Of a stretch of 64,000 nt of DNA, positions 33,584-42,529 are shown piece by piece. The first letter of the stretch is position 1. Every line of letters begins with the position of its first letter. Source of the stretch: UBA6663 sp044226485 (GTDB lineage: Bacteria; Chloroflexota; Anaerolineae; Anaerolineales; UBA6663); NCBI GenBank assembly GCA_044226485.1, contig JBGAGY010000008.1, positions 1-64,000 of the forward strand. The letters run 5' to 3'. Under the pieces are notes generated by a model. The model was not told the origin of the DNA, made no database searches, and worked only from the letters and a program-made list of their open reading frames with translations. The position numbers and the translations under genes are program-made.

Positions 33584-34984
33584 TCAGGCCTTCCCGCGCG
33601 CCGCTGCCGCAACTCCAGCGCCCAAAGCCATGCCGGCGGCCGTGAGGAACCCGGTGGGCACGGCAAGGAAGATCGAGTTCGTGGCATCGACAGCGGCATA
33701 GGTCGTCAGGATCGCACCGGCGATACCGATGCCGAGCACCATGCCGACGTTGCGCGCCGTGGCCAAAATGCCCGAGGCGATGCCCTGGCGATGCCGGGGC
33801 GCGGCGCCCATCAGGGCCGAGTTGTTCGGCGAGGCGAACATGCCAGTGCCGAGCCCACACACAGCCATGCCGGCCGCAATCCATTCGAGCGGCGTCGTCG
33901 CCGTGATTTGAGAGAGACCCACAAGGCCACCGGCCAGCACGACCATGCCGACCATCGCCGGCCAGCGCGTCCCGATGCGATCGGAGAAGGTGCCGCTCAG
34001 CGGCGCTGCGATCGCCATCGCGATCGGCTGCGCGGTCAGGATCAGGCCGGCCTGTGAGGGCGTGAGCGAACGGCCCTGCAGAAGGTAGAAGGGCAGCAGG
34101 AAGAGGATCATGTAAAGCGCGACATAGTTCAGCACGGCGCTGATCGTGGCTGCGCTGAAGACCGGCGACGAGAAGAGCGTCAGATCGAGCATCGGCGCTT
34201 GAACGCGGCGCTCGACGACGATGAACGCGCCGAGCAGTGCGACGGCGACTGAGAACAGGCCCAGCACCGGCCACGTCGTCCAGCCCCATTCCTGGCCGTT
34301 GTTCAAGGCCAGCAACAGCGACACCAATCCCGCGAAGAACAACACGGCGCCGGCGACGTCGAAGTGTTCGGCTCGCGGCTCGTGCTTGCGCGGCACGTAG
34401 ATCCAGCAGAGCGTCAGAGCCAGCAGGCCGACGGGCACGTTAATGTAGAACACGGCCCGCCAGGAGAAGGTCTGGGTCAGCCAGCCGCCAAGCGCAGGCC
34501 CGACGGTCAGACCCAGATACGTCATCAGGGCCTGAAGGCCCAACGCCTGGCCGCGCTGCGATGGCGGAAAGCTTCGGGTGAGGATGGCCGGCGAACTCGA
34601 GAAGAGCATCGCGGCGCCGATGGCCTGCAGCCCGCGGAAGGCGATCAGCCACCCCAGCGACGGAGAGAGGCCGCACAGCGCCGAGGCGATCACGAAGATG
34701 AAGAAGCCCGTCAGGTACACCGGGCGATTGCCGCGCAGATCCCCGAGCCGGCCGAAGGTCAGGAGCAGGCCACTGACCACCAGCAAGTAGATGAGGACCA
34801 CCCACTCCGACAGGGCGATGCTTTCCTTGAACGTGTCGCGCACGATCGGCAGGATCGTGTTGACGATGCTGCCATCCAGCGCGGACATGAATGTTCCGAT
34901 CCCGATCGCGATCAGGACGAACCACTTTCGATATTCAGAATCCTGTTCGACGACCTGGGTCGATTGCTCCGCGCCTGTTCCCAT
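33584..34984 (-). CDS. MFS drug exporter, DHA2 (EmrB/QacA) type
   Basis: 466 residues with about 14 hydrophobic spans, the DHA2 layout. Motif D1 appears as ALDGSIVNTILPIVRD, motif A as FGRLGDLRGNRPVYLTGF, and motif C as GLTVGPALGGWLTQTFSWRAVFYINVPVG. Such proteins export drugs or dyes by proton antiport. ATG 34984 has a purine-rich AGGGGCGG in front. The region 33359-33583 behind it contains an imperfect long inverted repeat (GGAGCC.. / ..GGGCTCC) but no gene. The substrate is unknown. Confidence 0.94.
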   Translation of the reverse strand: MGTGAEQSTQVVEQDSEYRKWFVLIAIGIGTFMSALDGSIVNTILPIVRDTFKESIALSEWVVLIYLLVVSGLLLTFGRLGDLRGNRPVYLTGFFIFVIASALCGLSPSLGWLIAFRGLQAIGAAMLFSSSPAILTRSFPPSQRGQALGLQALMTYLGLTVGPALGGWLTQTFSWRAVFYINVPVGLLALTLCWIYVPRKHEPRAEHFDVAGAVLFFAGLVSLLLALNNGQEWGWTTWPVLGLFSVAVALLGAFIVVERRVQAPMLDLTLFSSPVFSAATISAVLNYVALYMILFLLPFYLLQGRSLTPSQAGLILTAQPIAMAIAAPLSGTFSDRIGTRWPAMVGMVVLAGGLVGLSQITATTPLEWIAAGMAVCGLGTGMFASPNNSALMGAAPRHRQGIASGILATARNVGMVLGIGIAGAILTTYAAVDATNSIFLAVPTGFLTAAGMALGAGVAAAARGKA

Positions 34985-35111
34985 CCGCCCCTGCCTCTCC
35001 GACTGAGTGTCGCGGCGCAGCATACCATGCCGGGTTGTCGGGCCTGCGCGTCATCCGTCAGTTGAGACGACCACCCCGTCTATCAGGCCCGGCGGCGGGA
35101 GCGGCGACCGA

Positions 35112-36017
35112 TCAAGCGTCGGAGGATCGGGGCTCGAGATGCACCGACAGGAATTGGGCGATGTCGTCGAGCGAGCGCACGGAGTCGGGCATGTCGGTGT
35201 TGAGCTGCCAGACGTGCCACATGCGGGGATAGATCTCGAGTCGAATCGGAACGCCGGCTGCCCGGGCCAGCGACTCCATGCGCACCGCGTCCTCGCGCAG
35301 GATCTCGTCTTCGCCGACGTGGATGAGCAGGGGAGACAACCCGCGCCAGTCGCCGAACACCGGCGAGATCAACGGGTTGCGCGCGTCGCCGCTTCCAACA
35401 TACGAGGCCGTATAGCGCTGGATGGCGCGTGGCGGCAGCAACGGGTCGCGCGTCAGGTCGGCCGTGCTGGCTCGAGCGCTGAGATCACCCGCTGGTGATA
35501 GACAGGCGCCTGCCGCCGGCAACGCCTCACCGCGATCGCGTAGCGACATCATCAGCGTGACTGTCAAATTGCCGCCGGCCGAGTCGCCCGCGACGACGAT
35601 CTGATCCGCCGCGATCCCTTGCTTCAGCAGCCAACGATAGGCCGTCAGGCAATCCTCGAGCGACGCCGGAAACGGGTGTACGGGCGCCACCCGATAGTCG
35701 ACCGCCAGGATCCGGGTGTTCATGCGCCGGGCCAGAAGCGCCAGCATCTGCACGTGGAGCGGCGAGAGCTCGAAAACGAAGCCGCCGCCGTGTAGATATA
35801 GCAGCACGCGGTCCGCCGGGCTTCCCTCAGGGATGAGCCACTCGCAGCGAACGCCATCCGCGTCGATCCGGCGACGGGTGATGCCGGCTGGCACCTTGAC
35901 GCGCGCGAGGCCCTGCCGGTTGGCCCAGCGTGCGAAGCCGAACGGAATATACGACTGAAACAGGCGCATGAGAGGCAGCGCAGCGCGCGCCCGACGTTCG
36001 GCGGGTGAGATGGTCAT
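35112..36017 (-). CDS. Alpha/beta hydrolase, hormone-sensitive-lipase family
   Basis: 301 residues. The oxyanion motif is YLHGGGFVFELSPLHVQ (HGGG at about residues 83-86), the nucleophile elbow is VVAGDSAGGNLTV, the acid lies in LLIHVGEDEILRED, and the base His is in MWHVWQ near the C-terminus. This is the family IV esterase layout; such enzymes hydrolyse short acyl esters in the cytosol. ATG 36017 is preferred to a start at 36059 because GAGGCAGG precedes it. It is 127 bases downstream of the MFS gene start side and separately transcribed or loosely linked. The physiological ester is unknown. Confidence 0.93.
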   Translation of the reverse strand: MTISPAERRARAALPLMRLFQSYIPFGFARWANRQGLARVKVPAGITRRRIDADGVRCEWLIPEGSPADRVLLYLHGGGFVFELSPLHVQMLALLARRMNTRILAVDYRVAPVHPFPASLEDCLTAYRWLLKQGIAADQIVVAGDSAGGNLTVTLMMSLRDRGEALPAAGACLSPAGDLSARASTADLTRDPLLPPRAIQRYTASYVGSGDARNPLISPVFGDWRGLSPLLIHVGEDEILREDAVRMESLARAAGVPIRLEIYPRMWHVWQLNTDMPDSVRSLDDIAQFLSVHLEPRSSDA

Positions 36018-36432
36018 AGCGCGCCTGCCTCGCGGCGTTCGGACATCATGTTGACGCATGGGTTGGCCATGGCAAAGTCCTCATCGGCTCAGCGCTGTTG
36101 GCCAAGGTCGCGGCTCGCGGTGGCCTGGGGCATACACATAGCGTCATTATAGAGGTGGTCACACCCGCTTCGCCGGACGGCGACCCGCCTTGGCCCTCGC
36201 TAACGAAGCAGCACAACCTGTCTTGCCAGGCCTACTCCCACATGAAACACTCTTGGCCGAATGGGCCAAATTCGTGGCGCAGGTCAGGTCTGCGAAGACA
36301 CGCTGGGTCTACCCTGGATGGATCCCCGACATCTTCAGAATGTCTTCAGAATGCCTTCGGCATTCGGTCACGCCGATCGCCTAGCCTCTAGAGAGAGCCG
36401 GCCGCTTACACGGGCCGCTCTTTGGAGGCTAC
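36018..36432. other. Divergent intergenic region, esterase and permease
   Basis: 415 bases without a supported gene. The only clear signal is the three 11-base direct repeats at 36332-36364, about 70 bases upstream of the permease start. Confidence 0.5.
36332..36364 (+). promoter_or_regulatory. Three tandem 11-bp repeats, likely OmpR-type operator
   Basis: TCTTCAGAATG (36332-36342), TCTTCAGAATG (36343-36353) and CCTTCGGCATT (36354-36364) follow without gaps. Two perfect copies and one degenerate copy at 11-base spacing are typical for OmpR/PhoB-family boxes. The nearest OmpR-type regulator is encoded just beyond the permease at 37788, which makes it the first candidate binder. Confidence 0.65.
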
Positions 36433-37662
36433 ATGTTTGGATCCGTGTCCCTGCACCTGCCCATCATCGGCCTGACGCTCTACGGCGTGGCGGCCGGCGA
36501 GTATCCCGGCTTGAAGATGAACCGTGCCACGATCGCGCTCGTCGGCGCGGTTGCGCTCATCGGCCTGGGTGCGCTCTCGCCTGGGGACGCCTGGCGGGCG
36601 CTCGACCCCGGAACGCTGGTGCTGCTCTTCGCCATGCTCGTCTTCAACGAACACCTGCGTCGAGCCGGTTTCTTCAGCTGGATCAGCAGTTGGACGATCA
36701 AGCGCGCTCAGTCGCCGCGGCTGGTCCTGGCCGGCATCCTGGTGCTGGCGGCGACCCTGGCCGCGTTCTTCCTCAATGACACTGTGGCGATCATGCTCAC
36801 GCCGCTGGTCATCGACCTCACGCGTCGGGCCGGCCGCAACCCGATCCCCTACCTGTTGGGGGTCGCCACCGCCGCGAACATCGGCGCGACCGCGACGCTG
36901 ACCGGCAGCCCGCAGACGATGATCATCGGTCTGGCAGGCGGTTTCACCTTCCTGTCTTTCGCACGATCGCTCGGGCCGATCGCGTTCATCAGCCTGGGCG
37001 TCGCCGCAGCGGTGCTGCTCAAGCTCTACCCCGACGAGTTCAATCGACCCTGGACGCAGGCGGGCGACCTCGACAACGTCGTCATCGATCGCCCGCTGCT
37101 GATCAAGTGCATGATGCTCAGCGTCGGCATGCTCGCGCTGTTCGTGCTGGGCATGCCGGTGCCGCTGGCGGCGCTCGGCGCGTCAGGCGTGCTCCTCGTC
37201 TCGCGCCGCTTCCGTCCGGAGGAGATGCTGGCGGGCGTCGACTGGTCGCTGCTCGTGTTCTTCGGGGCCTTGTTCGTGGTCACCGGCGCGCTCGCGCAAT
37301 CCGACCTTTGGCCGGCGCTTGCGGCGTGGGCCCAGCCGGCGCTGCAGTCAGGCGTGGTCGGGCTCACGGTTCTCTCGGCCGTGCTCAGCAACCTGATCTC
37401 GAACGTCCCGGCGGTTCTTGTGCTGCGGCCGATGGTGGAAGGGCTGCCGTCGCCGACGGAGGCCTGGCTGACGATCGCCATGGCGTCGACCCTGGCCGGC
37501 AACCTGACGCTGCTCGGCTCGGTCGTCAACCTGATCGTGGCCGAGAGCGCGCGGCAGCAGGCCGTGCGCCTGACCTTCGGCGAATACCTGCGCGCCGGCC
37601 TCCCGATCACAGTGGCCACGCTCGTCGTCGGCGTCGTCTGGTTGACGCTCTTCGGGGCTTGA
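36433..37662 (+). CDS. ArsB/NhaD/YbiR-type ion permease
   Basis: 409 residues with about 10-11 hydrophobic spans. The repeated family motifs are present: FFLNDTVAIMLTPLVIDLTRR with ATAANIGATATLTGSPQTMIIG in the first half, and VLSNLISNVPAVLVLRP with STLAGNLTLLGSVVNLIV in the second. This is the ion-transporter superfamily that includes arsenite, citrate, Na+/H+ and anion carriers. The exact ion is not predictable. It follows three OmpR-like boxes and is followed by a two-component system on the same strand, so signal-dependent expression is likely. The 125-base gap to the regulator holds that regulator's own promoter. Confidence 0.92.
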   Translation: MFGSVSLHLPIIGLTLYGVAAGEYPGLKMNRATIALVGAVALIGLGALSPGDAWRALDPGTLVLLFAMLVFNEHLRRAGFFSWISSWTIKRAQSPRLVLAGILVLAATLAAFFLNDTVAIMLTPLVIDLTRRAGRNPIPYLLGVATAANIGATATLTGSPQTMIIGLAGGFTFLSFARSLGPIAFISLGVAAAVLLKLYPDEFNRPWTQAGDLDNVVIDRPLLIKCMMLSVGMLALFVLGMPVPLAALGASGVLLVSRRFRPEEMLAGVDWSLLVFFGALFVVTGALAQSDLWPALAAWAQPALQSGVVGLTVLSAVLSNLISNVPAVLVLRPMVEGLPSPTEAWLTIAMASTLAGNLTLLGSVVNLIVAESARQQAVRLTFGEYLRAGLPITVATLVVGVVWLTLFGA

Positions 37663-37771
37663 TCGAACACAGCCGCAAGAAGGTGGCCGACTGGCATGCA
37701 AGGAGCGAATCGGCACGAACTCAATGTGGCAACGACTCAGGCTGACTCGCAAAAGACGCACACCGCGACGC

Positions 37772-37777
37772 TACAAT
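37772..37777 (+). promoter_or_regulatory. -10 element before the response regulator gene
   Basis: TACAAT lies only ten bases before the ATG at 37788, so transcription would start within a few bases of the start codon and give a leaderless or nearly leaderless message. No convincing -35 is seen. Confidence 0.45.
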
Positions 37778-37787
37778 TTCCAGCGCG

Positions 37788-38504
37788 ATGGCCCCACCGA
37801 TGAATGGCGCTCAATCCACCGAACCAGTCGGCCGCATCCTCGTGATCGAGGATGAACCGACCATCATCGAATTCCTGCGCGTCGGCCTGACATACGAACG
37901 CTGGGAGGTCTCGGTGGCCGAGCATGGCGGCGAGGGCCTGGCGCTTGCACGCGGGCAGGCGTTCGATCTGATCATCCTGGATGTGATGCTGCCCGAGATC
38001 GACGGCTTTGAGATCGTCCGCCGGCTGCGCCAGTCTGGGCGCCATACCCCTGTGATCATGCTCACCGCCCGCAAGGAGATCGCCGACCGAGTGGCCGGTC
38101 TCCAGCTGGGCGCTGACGATTACCTCACCAAGCCCTTCAGCTTCGAGGAACTGCTGGCGCGCATGCAGGCTGTTCTGCGGCGTCAGGGGCGCGCGCCTGA
38201 GCCCACGCGTTTCGCGGCTCGCGATCTGTCGCTCGACGTCGATGCCCATGAAGCGCGCAAGGGCGGGGCGCTGTTGGATCTGACACGCACCGAGTTCGCG
38301 CTGCTCGAGTTCTTCATGCGCGAGCCGAACCGGGCATTCACGCGCGAGACGTTGCTCAACCGGGTCTGGGGCTACGACTACTCTGGCGATACCAACGTCG
38401 TCGACGTGCACGTCAGCCACCTGCGCGACAAACTCGGCGATGACGACCGCGCCCTGATTCAGACGATCTATGGAGTCGGTTATGCCTTTCGTCCGGACGA
38501 TTGA
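37788..38504 (+). CDS. OmpR-family response regulator
   Basis: 238 residues. The receiver domain (RILVIEDEPTIIEFLRVG, phosphoacceptor in LIILDVMLPEIDG, VIMLTARKE and DDYLTKPFSFEE) is followed by a winged helix (LLDLTRTEFALLEFFMREPNRAFTRE, then NVVDVHVSHLRDKLG and IYGVGYAF). An N-terminal extension of about 15 residues precedes the receiver. Its stop codon lies inside the kinase gene (23-base overlap), so both are translated together. It is likely to regulate the permease upstream through the 11-bp repeats. Confidence 0.95.
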   Translation: MAPPMNGAQSTEPVGRILVIEDEPTIIEFLRVGLTYERWEVSVAEHGGEGLALARGQAFDLIILDVMLPEIDGFEIVRRLRQSGRHTPVIMLTARKEIADRVAGLQLGADDYLTKPFSFEELLARMQAVLRRQGRAPEPTRFAARDLSLDVDAHEARKGGALLDLTRTEFALLEFFMREPNRAFTRETLLNRVWGYDYSGDTNVVDVHVSHLRDKLGDDDRALIQTIYGVGYAFRPDD

Positions 38505-39933
38505 GGCCTGGTGGGCAGGCAGGGCGCTGCGCACCCGCCTGACGACCCTGTCAGTGGGCTTGCTCGGCGTGCTGCTGGCAGCGTTCGGCGGAAGCATGTA
38601 TTGGGGATTGCGGCGCTTCCTGCTTGACGGCACTGCCCGGCGCGTGCGCGCTCAGGCCAAGCCGATCGTCGATCATCACATGGCACGTCTGGCCGCCAGC
38701 GAACGACTTGACACTCGCGCTGAACGCCTAAGCCTTGCGCTCACGTCGCGCGACACCCATGCCCTCGTGATCGATCGCGACGAGCGCCGACTGGCCGACG
38801 GCCGGCGCCTGCCCGAGGAACCGGCCGCCGCCCGTCCACAATCGAAGGCCGTGCGCCGGGCGTTGCGCGGCGAGACCGAGGTGACGTACACCACAGATCG
38901 GCGGCAGGGACGGTCACTGGTGGCGCTGGTTCCGTTGCGCCGCGCGCCGGGCTCGAGCGACATCCTGGGTGTCGCGCAGTTGACGACGCCTCTGACCGAG
39001 GTGGATCGCCTTCTGACTCGTCAGGGTCGATTGATCGGAGCCGGCGTCGTGGCCGGGCTGGGGCTGGGCCTGTGGGCCGAGCGCTGGCTGATCGATGCAG
39101 CGCTCACGCCGCTTCGTCGGATGACTCGTTCGGCTCGTCGCCTGGCCGCCGGCCGATACGACGAGCGGCTGCGTCTCCCGGCCCGCGACGACGAGGTCGG
39201 TGAGCTGGCACTGGCGTTCGACGACATGGCCGCACACATCGAAGACGCCTTCGCCAGCCAGTCGAGGTTCGTCGCAGCCGCCGCGCACGAGTTGCGCACG
39301 CCGCTCACAGCGCTGCGCGGTTCGCTCGACGTGCTGCAGCGCGGTTCCCAGGACGATCCGGCTGCCTCACGACGGTTGATGCAGGGCATGCAGCGCGAGA
39401 TCCGTCGGCTCAGCCGCCTGACCGAGCAGCTGTTGACTCTCACTCGCCTGGATGCGCCGCAGACCATTCGGCGTAAGCCTGTCGAACTCGCGGGCTGGTT
39501 GGACGAGTTCGCCGATCAGGCGCGCCTGCTGGCCTTTGAACGTCAACTGTCGATCAAGCCCGGGCCGGCCGTGACTCTCCACGTCGATTCGGATCTTCTG
39601 ACGCAGGCGCTCCTCAATCTCGTGCACAATGCCGTCGAACATACGCCACCGAATGGGAGAATCGCGATCGAGTGGGATCTTCGCCAGGCGGGCGTTGAGA
39701 TCGTGGTGACCGACGACGGCGAGGGCATCCCGCTCGACGATCAGCCGCGGTTGTTCGAGGCCTTCTATCGCGGCGACCGCTCGCGCAGCCGGCGACAGGG
39801 CGGCTCAGGTCTCGGCCTGGCGATCGTGGCGGCCGTCATGCACGCGCACAGCGGCGAGGCCTCGGCCATCAGTTCGCCTGGCCATGGCTCACGTTTCCTG
39901 CTGAGATTTCCTGCAGAAGCCGTCGTTCGCTGA
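38482..39933 (+). CDS. Membrane sensor histidine kinase
   Basis: 483 residues. Two membrane spans (about 20-45 and 175-195) bracket a small extracytoplasmic region. HAMP follows, then HisKA with VAAAAHELRTPLTALRGSLDVL, N box NLVHNAVEHTP, and G boxes VTDDGEGI and GGSGLGLAIVAAV. The start is ATG 38482; a second in-frame ATG lies at 38470. It overlaps the response regulator gene and must be its partner. The trailing region to 40005 contains no gene. Confidence 0.94.
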   Translation: MPFVRTIEAWWAGRALRTRLTTLSVGLLGVLLAAFGGSMYWGLRRFLLDGTARRVRAQAKPIVDHHMARLAASERLDTRAERLSLALTSRDTHALVIDRDERRLADGRRLPEEPAAARPQSKAVRRALRGETEVTYTTDRRQGRSLVALVPLRRAPGSSDILGVAQLTTPLTEVDRLLTRQGRLIGAGVVAGLGLGLWAERWLIDAALTPLRRMTRSARRLAAGRYDERLRLPARDDEVGELALAFDDMAAHIEDAFASQSRFVAAAAHELRTPLTALRGSLDVLQRGSQDDPAASRRLMQGMQREIRRLSRLTEQLLTLTRLDAPQTIRRKPVELAGWLDEFADQARLLAFERQLSIKPGPAVTLHVDSDLLTQALLNLVHNAVEHTPPNGRIAIEWDLRQAGVEIVVTDDGEGIPLDDQPRLFEAFYRGDRSRSRRQGGSGLGLAIVAAVMHAHSGEASAISSPGHGSRFLLRFPAEAVVR

Positions 39934-40005
39934 CCGCCTCGCGTGTCGACGCATTCGACGAGACAGGGCGGCGTCGCTCGGCGCCGTCCGGTCCGCATCG
40001 ACGGG

Positions 40006-40011
40006 TATAAT
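40006..40011 (+). promoter_or_regulatory. -10 element TATAAT of the fluoride operon
   Basis: A perfect TATAAT lies 13 bases before the riboswitch aptamer. The -35 region (near 39983) is poor, so the promoter may depend on an activator or the extended context. Confidence 0.6.
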
Positions 40012-40023
40012 CTCGCCCATGTC

Positions 40024-40115
40024 GGCGATGAAGCTCGCCGGGCGCAGGTCGGCGCCGAACCACCCGTTGGGTTGATAGCTTCTACTGCGGGCGACACCCG
40101 GGTAGAAGCTTTTTT
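40024..40115 (+). ncRNA. Fluoride riboswitch (crcB motif) with intrinsic terminator
   Basis: GGCGATGAAGCTCGCC at 40024-40039 is the conserved 5' core. An inserted GC hairpin follows, then GAACCACCCGTTGGGTTGAT, and the 3' strand AGCTTCTACTG at 40077-40087, which pairs with AAGCT of the core. This order matches the known fluoride aptamer. The same 3' strand can instead form the terminator stem (40077-40085 with 40102-40110) that runs into T6. Fluoride binding should free RNA polymerase to continue. The crcB gene in the same operon supports the call strongly. Confidence 0.92.
40077..40115 (+). terminator. Riboswitch-controlled terminator
   Basis: Stem AGCTTCTAC / GTAGAAGCT with a 16-base loop containing a minor GGG/CCC pairing, followed by six T residues at 40110-40115. 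Its 5' arm is shared with the aptamer, so aptamer and terminator exclude each other. Confidence 0.9.
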
Positions 40116-40150
40116 GTTGCCGGACACCGAGGTCCGTGAGCGCGAAGACG

Positions 40151-40762
40151 ATGGCCACCACTCTGATCCTTGTGAGACATGGGCAGACGGCCTGGAATCG
40201 CGTGGAGCGTTTCCGCGGCCGCGCCGACGTGCCGCTCGACGAGGTCGGCCTCGCGCAGGCAGAGGCGACGGGCAAGCGCGTGGCGACGCAGTGGCGGCTC
40301 GCCGCCGTCTACGCCAGCCCGCTCAGCCGAGCGGTCAACACGGCCGAAGCCATCGGCCGCGTCGCTGGGGTTCCGGTGCAGCCGTGTGTTGGCCTGCTCG
40401 ACATCGACTACGGCGACTGGCAGGGTCTGACGCCCGACGAAGCGCGGGCTCGTTGGCCGCTCGAGGTGGACGCCTGGTATCGCCGGCCGGGCGAAGCCGT
40501 TATCCCGAACGGCGAGGCCCTGGCCGCCGTGCGCGACCGCGGTCTTGACACGCTGCGCGAGGTGGCCGGCCGACATGCCGGCGATACCGTGGCGCTGGTG
40601 GGGCACACGGTCATCAACCGCGCCATCCTGCTCGGTGTGCTCGGGCTCGGCCTGGATCGCTTCTGGCGCCTGCGTCAGGATACCTGTGCCGTGAACGTCA
40701 TCGAGTGGGATGAGGGCGAATTCACGCTCGGATCGATGAATGACACCTCGCACTTGAGGTGA
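40151..40762 (+). CDS. Histidine phosphatase family protein in the fluoride operon
   Basis: 203 residues. The catalytic motif LILVRHGQTAWNRVERFRG is at the N-terminus, the second Arg in SPLSRAVNTAEAIG, the acidic pair in DIDYGDWQGLTPDEA, and the second His in VALVGHTVINRAIL. It resembles CobC and phosphoglycerate-mutase-like phosphatases. ATG 40151 is chosen for its close fit to the family N-terminus; GTG 40136 is an in-frame alternative. It is the first gene after the fluoride riboswitch and lies 31 bases before crcB. Enolase and phosphatases are fluoride targets, so it may relieve a metabolic block; that is inference. Confidence 0.9.
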   Translation: MATTLILVRHGQTAWNRVERFRGRADVPLDEVGLAQAEATGKRVATQWRLAAVYASPLSRAVNTAEAIGRVAGVPVQPCVGLLDIDYGDWQGLTPDEARARWPLEVDAWYRRPGEAVIPNGEALAAVRDRGLDTLREVAGRHAGDTVALVGHTVINRAILLGVLGLGLDRFWRLRQDTCAVNVIEWDEGEFTLGSMNDTSHLR

Positions 40763-40793
40763 GGCACTGGCGGGTGGAGAATGGGAGGACGCG

Positions 40794-41174
40794 TTGGAGC
40801 TTGATAAGGTCTTTTGGGTGAGCGTGGGCGCCGTGATCGGCGCCAACGCGCGCTACTTCCTCGGCGCCTGGGCCGCCGAGCGTTTTGGGATGACGTTCCC
40901 ATATGGGACGTTGATCATCAATCTCACGGGCAGTCTGATCCTGGGGTTCTTCCTGGCTTTGGCCACCGAGCGCGCCCTGATCGACCCGCGTTACAGGCTG
41001 CTGATCGCCGTCGGCTTCTGCGGGTCATACACGACGTTCTCGACCTACACGTACGAGAGCATCACGTTGATGCTTTCAGGCAGCTGGGCTCTCGGTCTGC
41101 TCAACCTGATCGGCAGCACCGTGCTCGGGGTGGGCGCCGTCGGGTTGGGGATCCTGCTGGGGCGAAACGTCTGA
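40794..41174 (+). CDS. crcB: Fluoride exporter CrcB/Fluc
   Basis: 126 residues, four membrane spans. The Fluc signature is present: GANARYFLGAW early, then GTLIINLTGSLILGFF with the polar-track Asn, and GFCGSYTTFSTYTYES with the pore Phe/Thr residues (TTFSTY). The protein forms a dual-topology dimer and exports fluoride. The start is TTG 40794 with a strong GGGAGGA in front; the first residues then match the family. It is the second gene of the fluoride riboswitch operon, as in many bacteria. Confidence 0.96.
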   Translation: MELDKVFWVSVGAVIGANARYFLGAWAAERFGMTFPYGTLIINLTGSLILGFFLALATERALIDPRYRLLIAVGFCGSYTTFSTYTYESITLMLSGSWALGLLNLIGSTVLGVGAVGLGILLGRNV

Positions 41175-41185
41175 GGGAGGCACGT

Positions 41186-42439
41186 ATGCGTCTCGAAGGT
41201 CCGGCCAAGCGTTTGCGCATGTACATCGGCGAGAGCGACCAGTGGCGCGGGCGGCCGCTTTATCTCGCCCTGCTCGAGGCGCTCAAGAAGGAGGGCCTGG
41301 CGGGCGCGACGGTGGTCCGCGGCGTGGCCGGCTTCGGCGCACACTCGCGCATTCATACGGCTTCGCTCGAGGCCCTGTCGGGCGACCTGCCGCTCGTGGT
41401 TGAGGTCGTCGACACTCGCGAGAAGGTCGAGCACGCCCTGGCGGTGGTCGGGCCGATGGTCAACGAAGGCCTGATCACGCTCGACGACACGCAGGTCATC
41501 ACGTACACCCACCGCTATCTCAACCCGTTGCCCGGCGACAGGCTGGTGCGCGAGGTCATGAGCCGCGACGTGGTCAGCGTCGGCCCGGCGACGGCCCTGG
41601 CGGAGCTCGTCAGCCTGCTTGTGGATCGTGAGTTCAAGGCCCTGCCGGTCATCGACGGCGCGCGCCGGGTCCTCGGCATCGTCAGCGACGGCGACATCCT
41701 GCACCGCGGCGACGGCCCGGCCCGACTCGGCGTGATGGAACGCCTCGACGAGGCGAGCATGACGGCCCAGATGGCCGCGCTGCGGCAGAGCGGCAAGACG
41801 GCCGCTGACGTGATGACCCGTGATGTCATCGTGGCGCGCGAGGATATGTCGCTGGCGCATGCGACGCGCTTGATGGTGCAGCACAGCCTCAAACGTCTGC
41901 CCGTCGTCGACGCCGAGCGCCGGCTGAGCGGCATGCTCAGCCGGGTCGACGTCTTGCGGACCGTCGTGCCGTCAGGAGCGAGCGCTTCGAGCTCAAAGTC
42001 GGCGGCGCGCGGGCGCACGGTCGGCGAGGTGATGGATACTAACGTGCCCACGGTCAAAGCCGATGCCGACCTGGCCGAGATCGTCGAACTGCTGGTGGGG
42101 GCCGAACTCAAGCGCGTGGCCGTCATCGATGACGCGCGGCGCGTGGTCGGCGTCATCACGGATGGGGATCTGATCGCCCGTGTGCGGCCCGAAGCACGCA
42201 GCGGCCTGCTCGCCGCGCTGATGGGGCGGGGCGTCCCGCCCGATGCGGGCGAGGCCGCGGGAAGCCTGATGTCCAGCAACGTCCTCAAGGGCCTGCCGGA
42301 TACGCCCATCGCCGACGCCATCCAGCAGATGATCGCCGGCAAGCGCAAGCGGTTCTATGTCGTCGATGGCGAGGGACGACTCCTTGGGGCCGTCGATCGT
42401 CAGACGCTGCTGCGCTCGATCGCCGGGGTTCCGCAATAG
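41186..42439 (+). CDS. DUF190 protein fused to four CBS domains
   Basis: 417 residues. The N-terminal DUF190 domain (about 1-110: AKRLRMYIGESDQWRGRPLYLALLEAL and ATVVRGVAGFGAHSRIHT) is commonly encoded next to crcB. Two CBS-domain pairs follow: VREVMSRDVVSVGPATAL with ALPVIDGARRVLGIVSDGDIL, VMTRDVIVAREDMSL, GEVMDTNVPTVKADADL and a last degenerate copy at the C-terminus. CBS pairs bind adenosine nucleotides, so the protein could sense energy charge. It starts 11 bases after crcB with GGGAGG. It is probably the third gene of the fluoride operon; its role is unproven. Confidence 0.92.
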   Translation: MRLEGPAKRLRMYIGESDQWRGRPLYLALLEALKKEGLAGATVVRGVAGFGAHSRIHTASLEALSGDLPLVVEVVDTREKVEHALAVVGPMVNEGLITLDDTQVITYTHRYLNPLPGDRLVREVMSRDVVSVGPATALAELVSLLVDREFKALPVIDGARRVLGIVSDGDILHRGDGPARLGVMERLDEASMTAQMAALRQSGKTAADVMTRDVIVAREDMSLAHATRLMVQHSLKRLPVVDAERRLSGMLSRVDVLRTVVPSGASASSSKSAARGRTVGEVMDTNVPTVKADADLAEIVELLVGAELKRVAVIDDARRVVGVITDGDLIARVRPEARSGLLAALMGRGVPPDAGEAAGSLMSSNVLKGLPDTPIADAIQQMIAGKRKRFYVVDGEGRLLGAVDRQTLLRSIAGVPQ

Positions 42440-42529
42440 GCGCTTTACGAATCGCGCCCCCTTCTGTTCTCGCCAATCACTCTTGCCCGATAAGGGCGTA
42501 CGACCACAACAAATGGGAGATAGCGGCTT

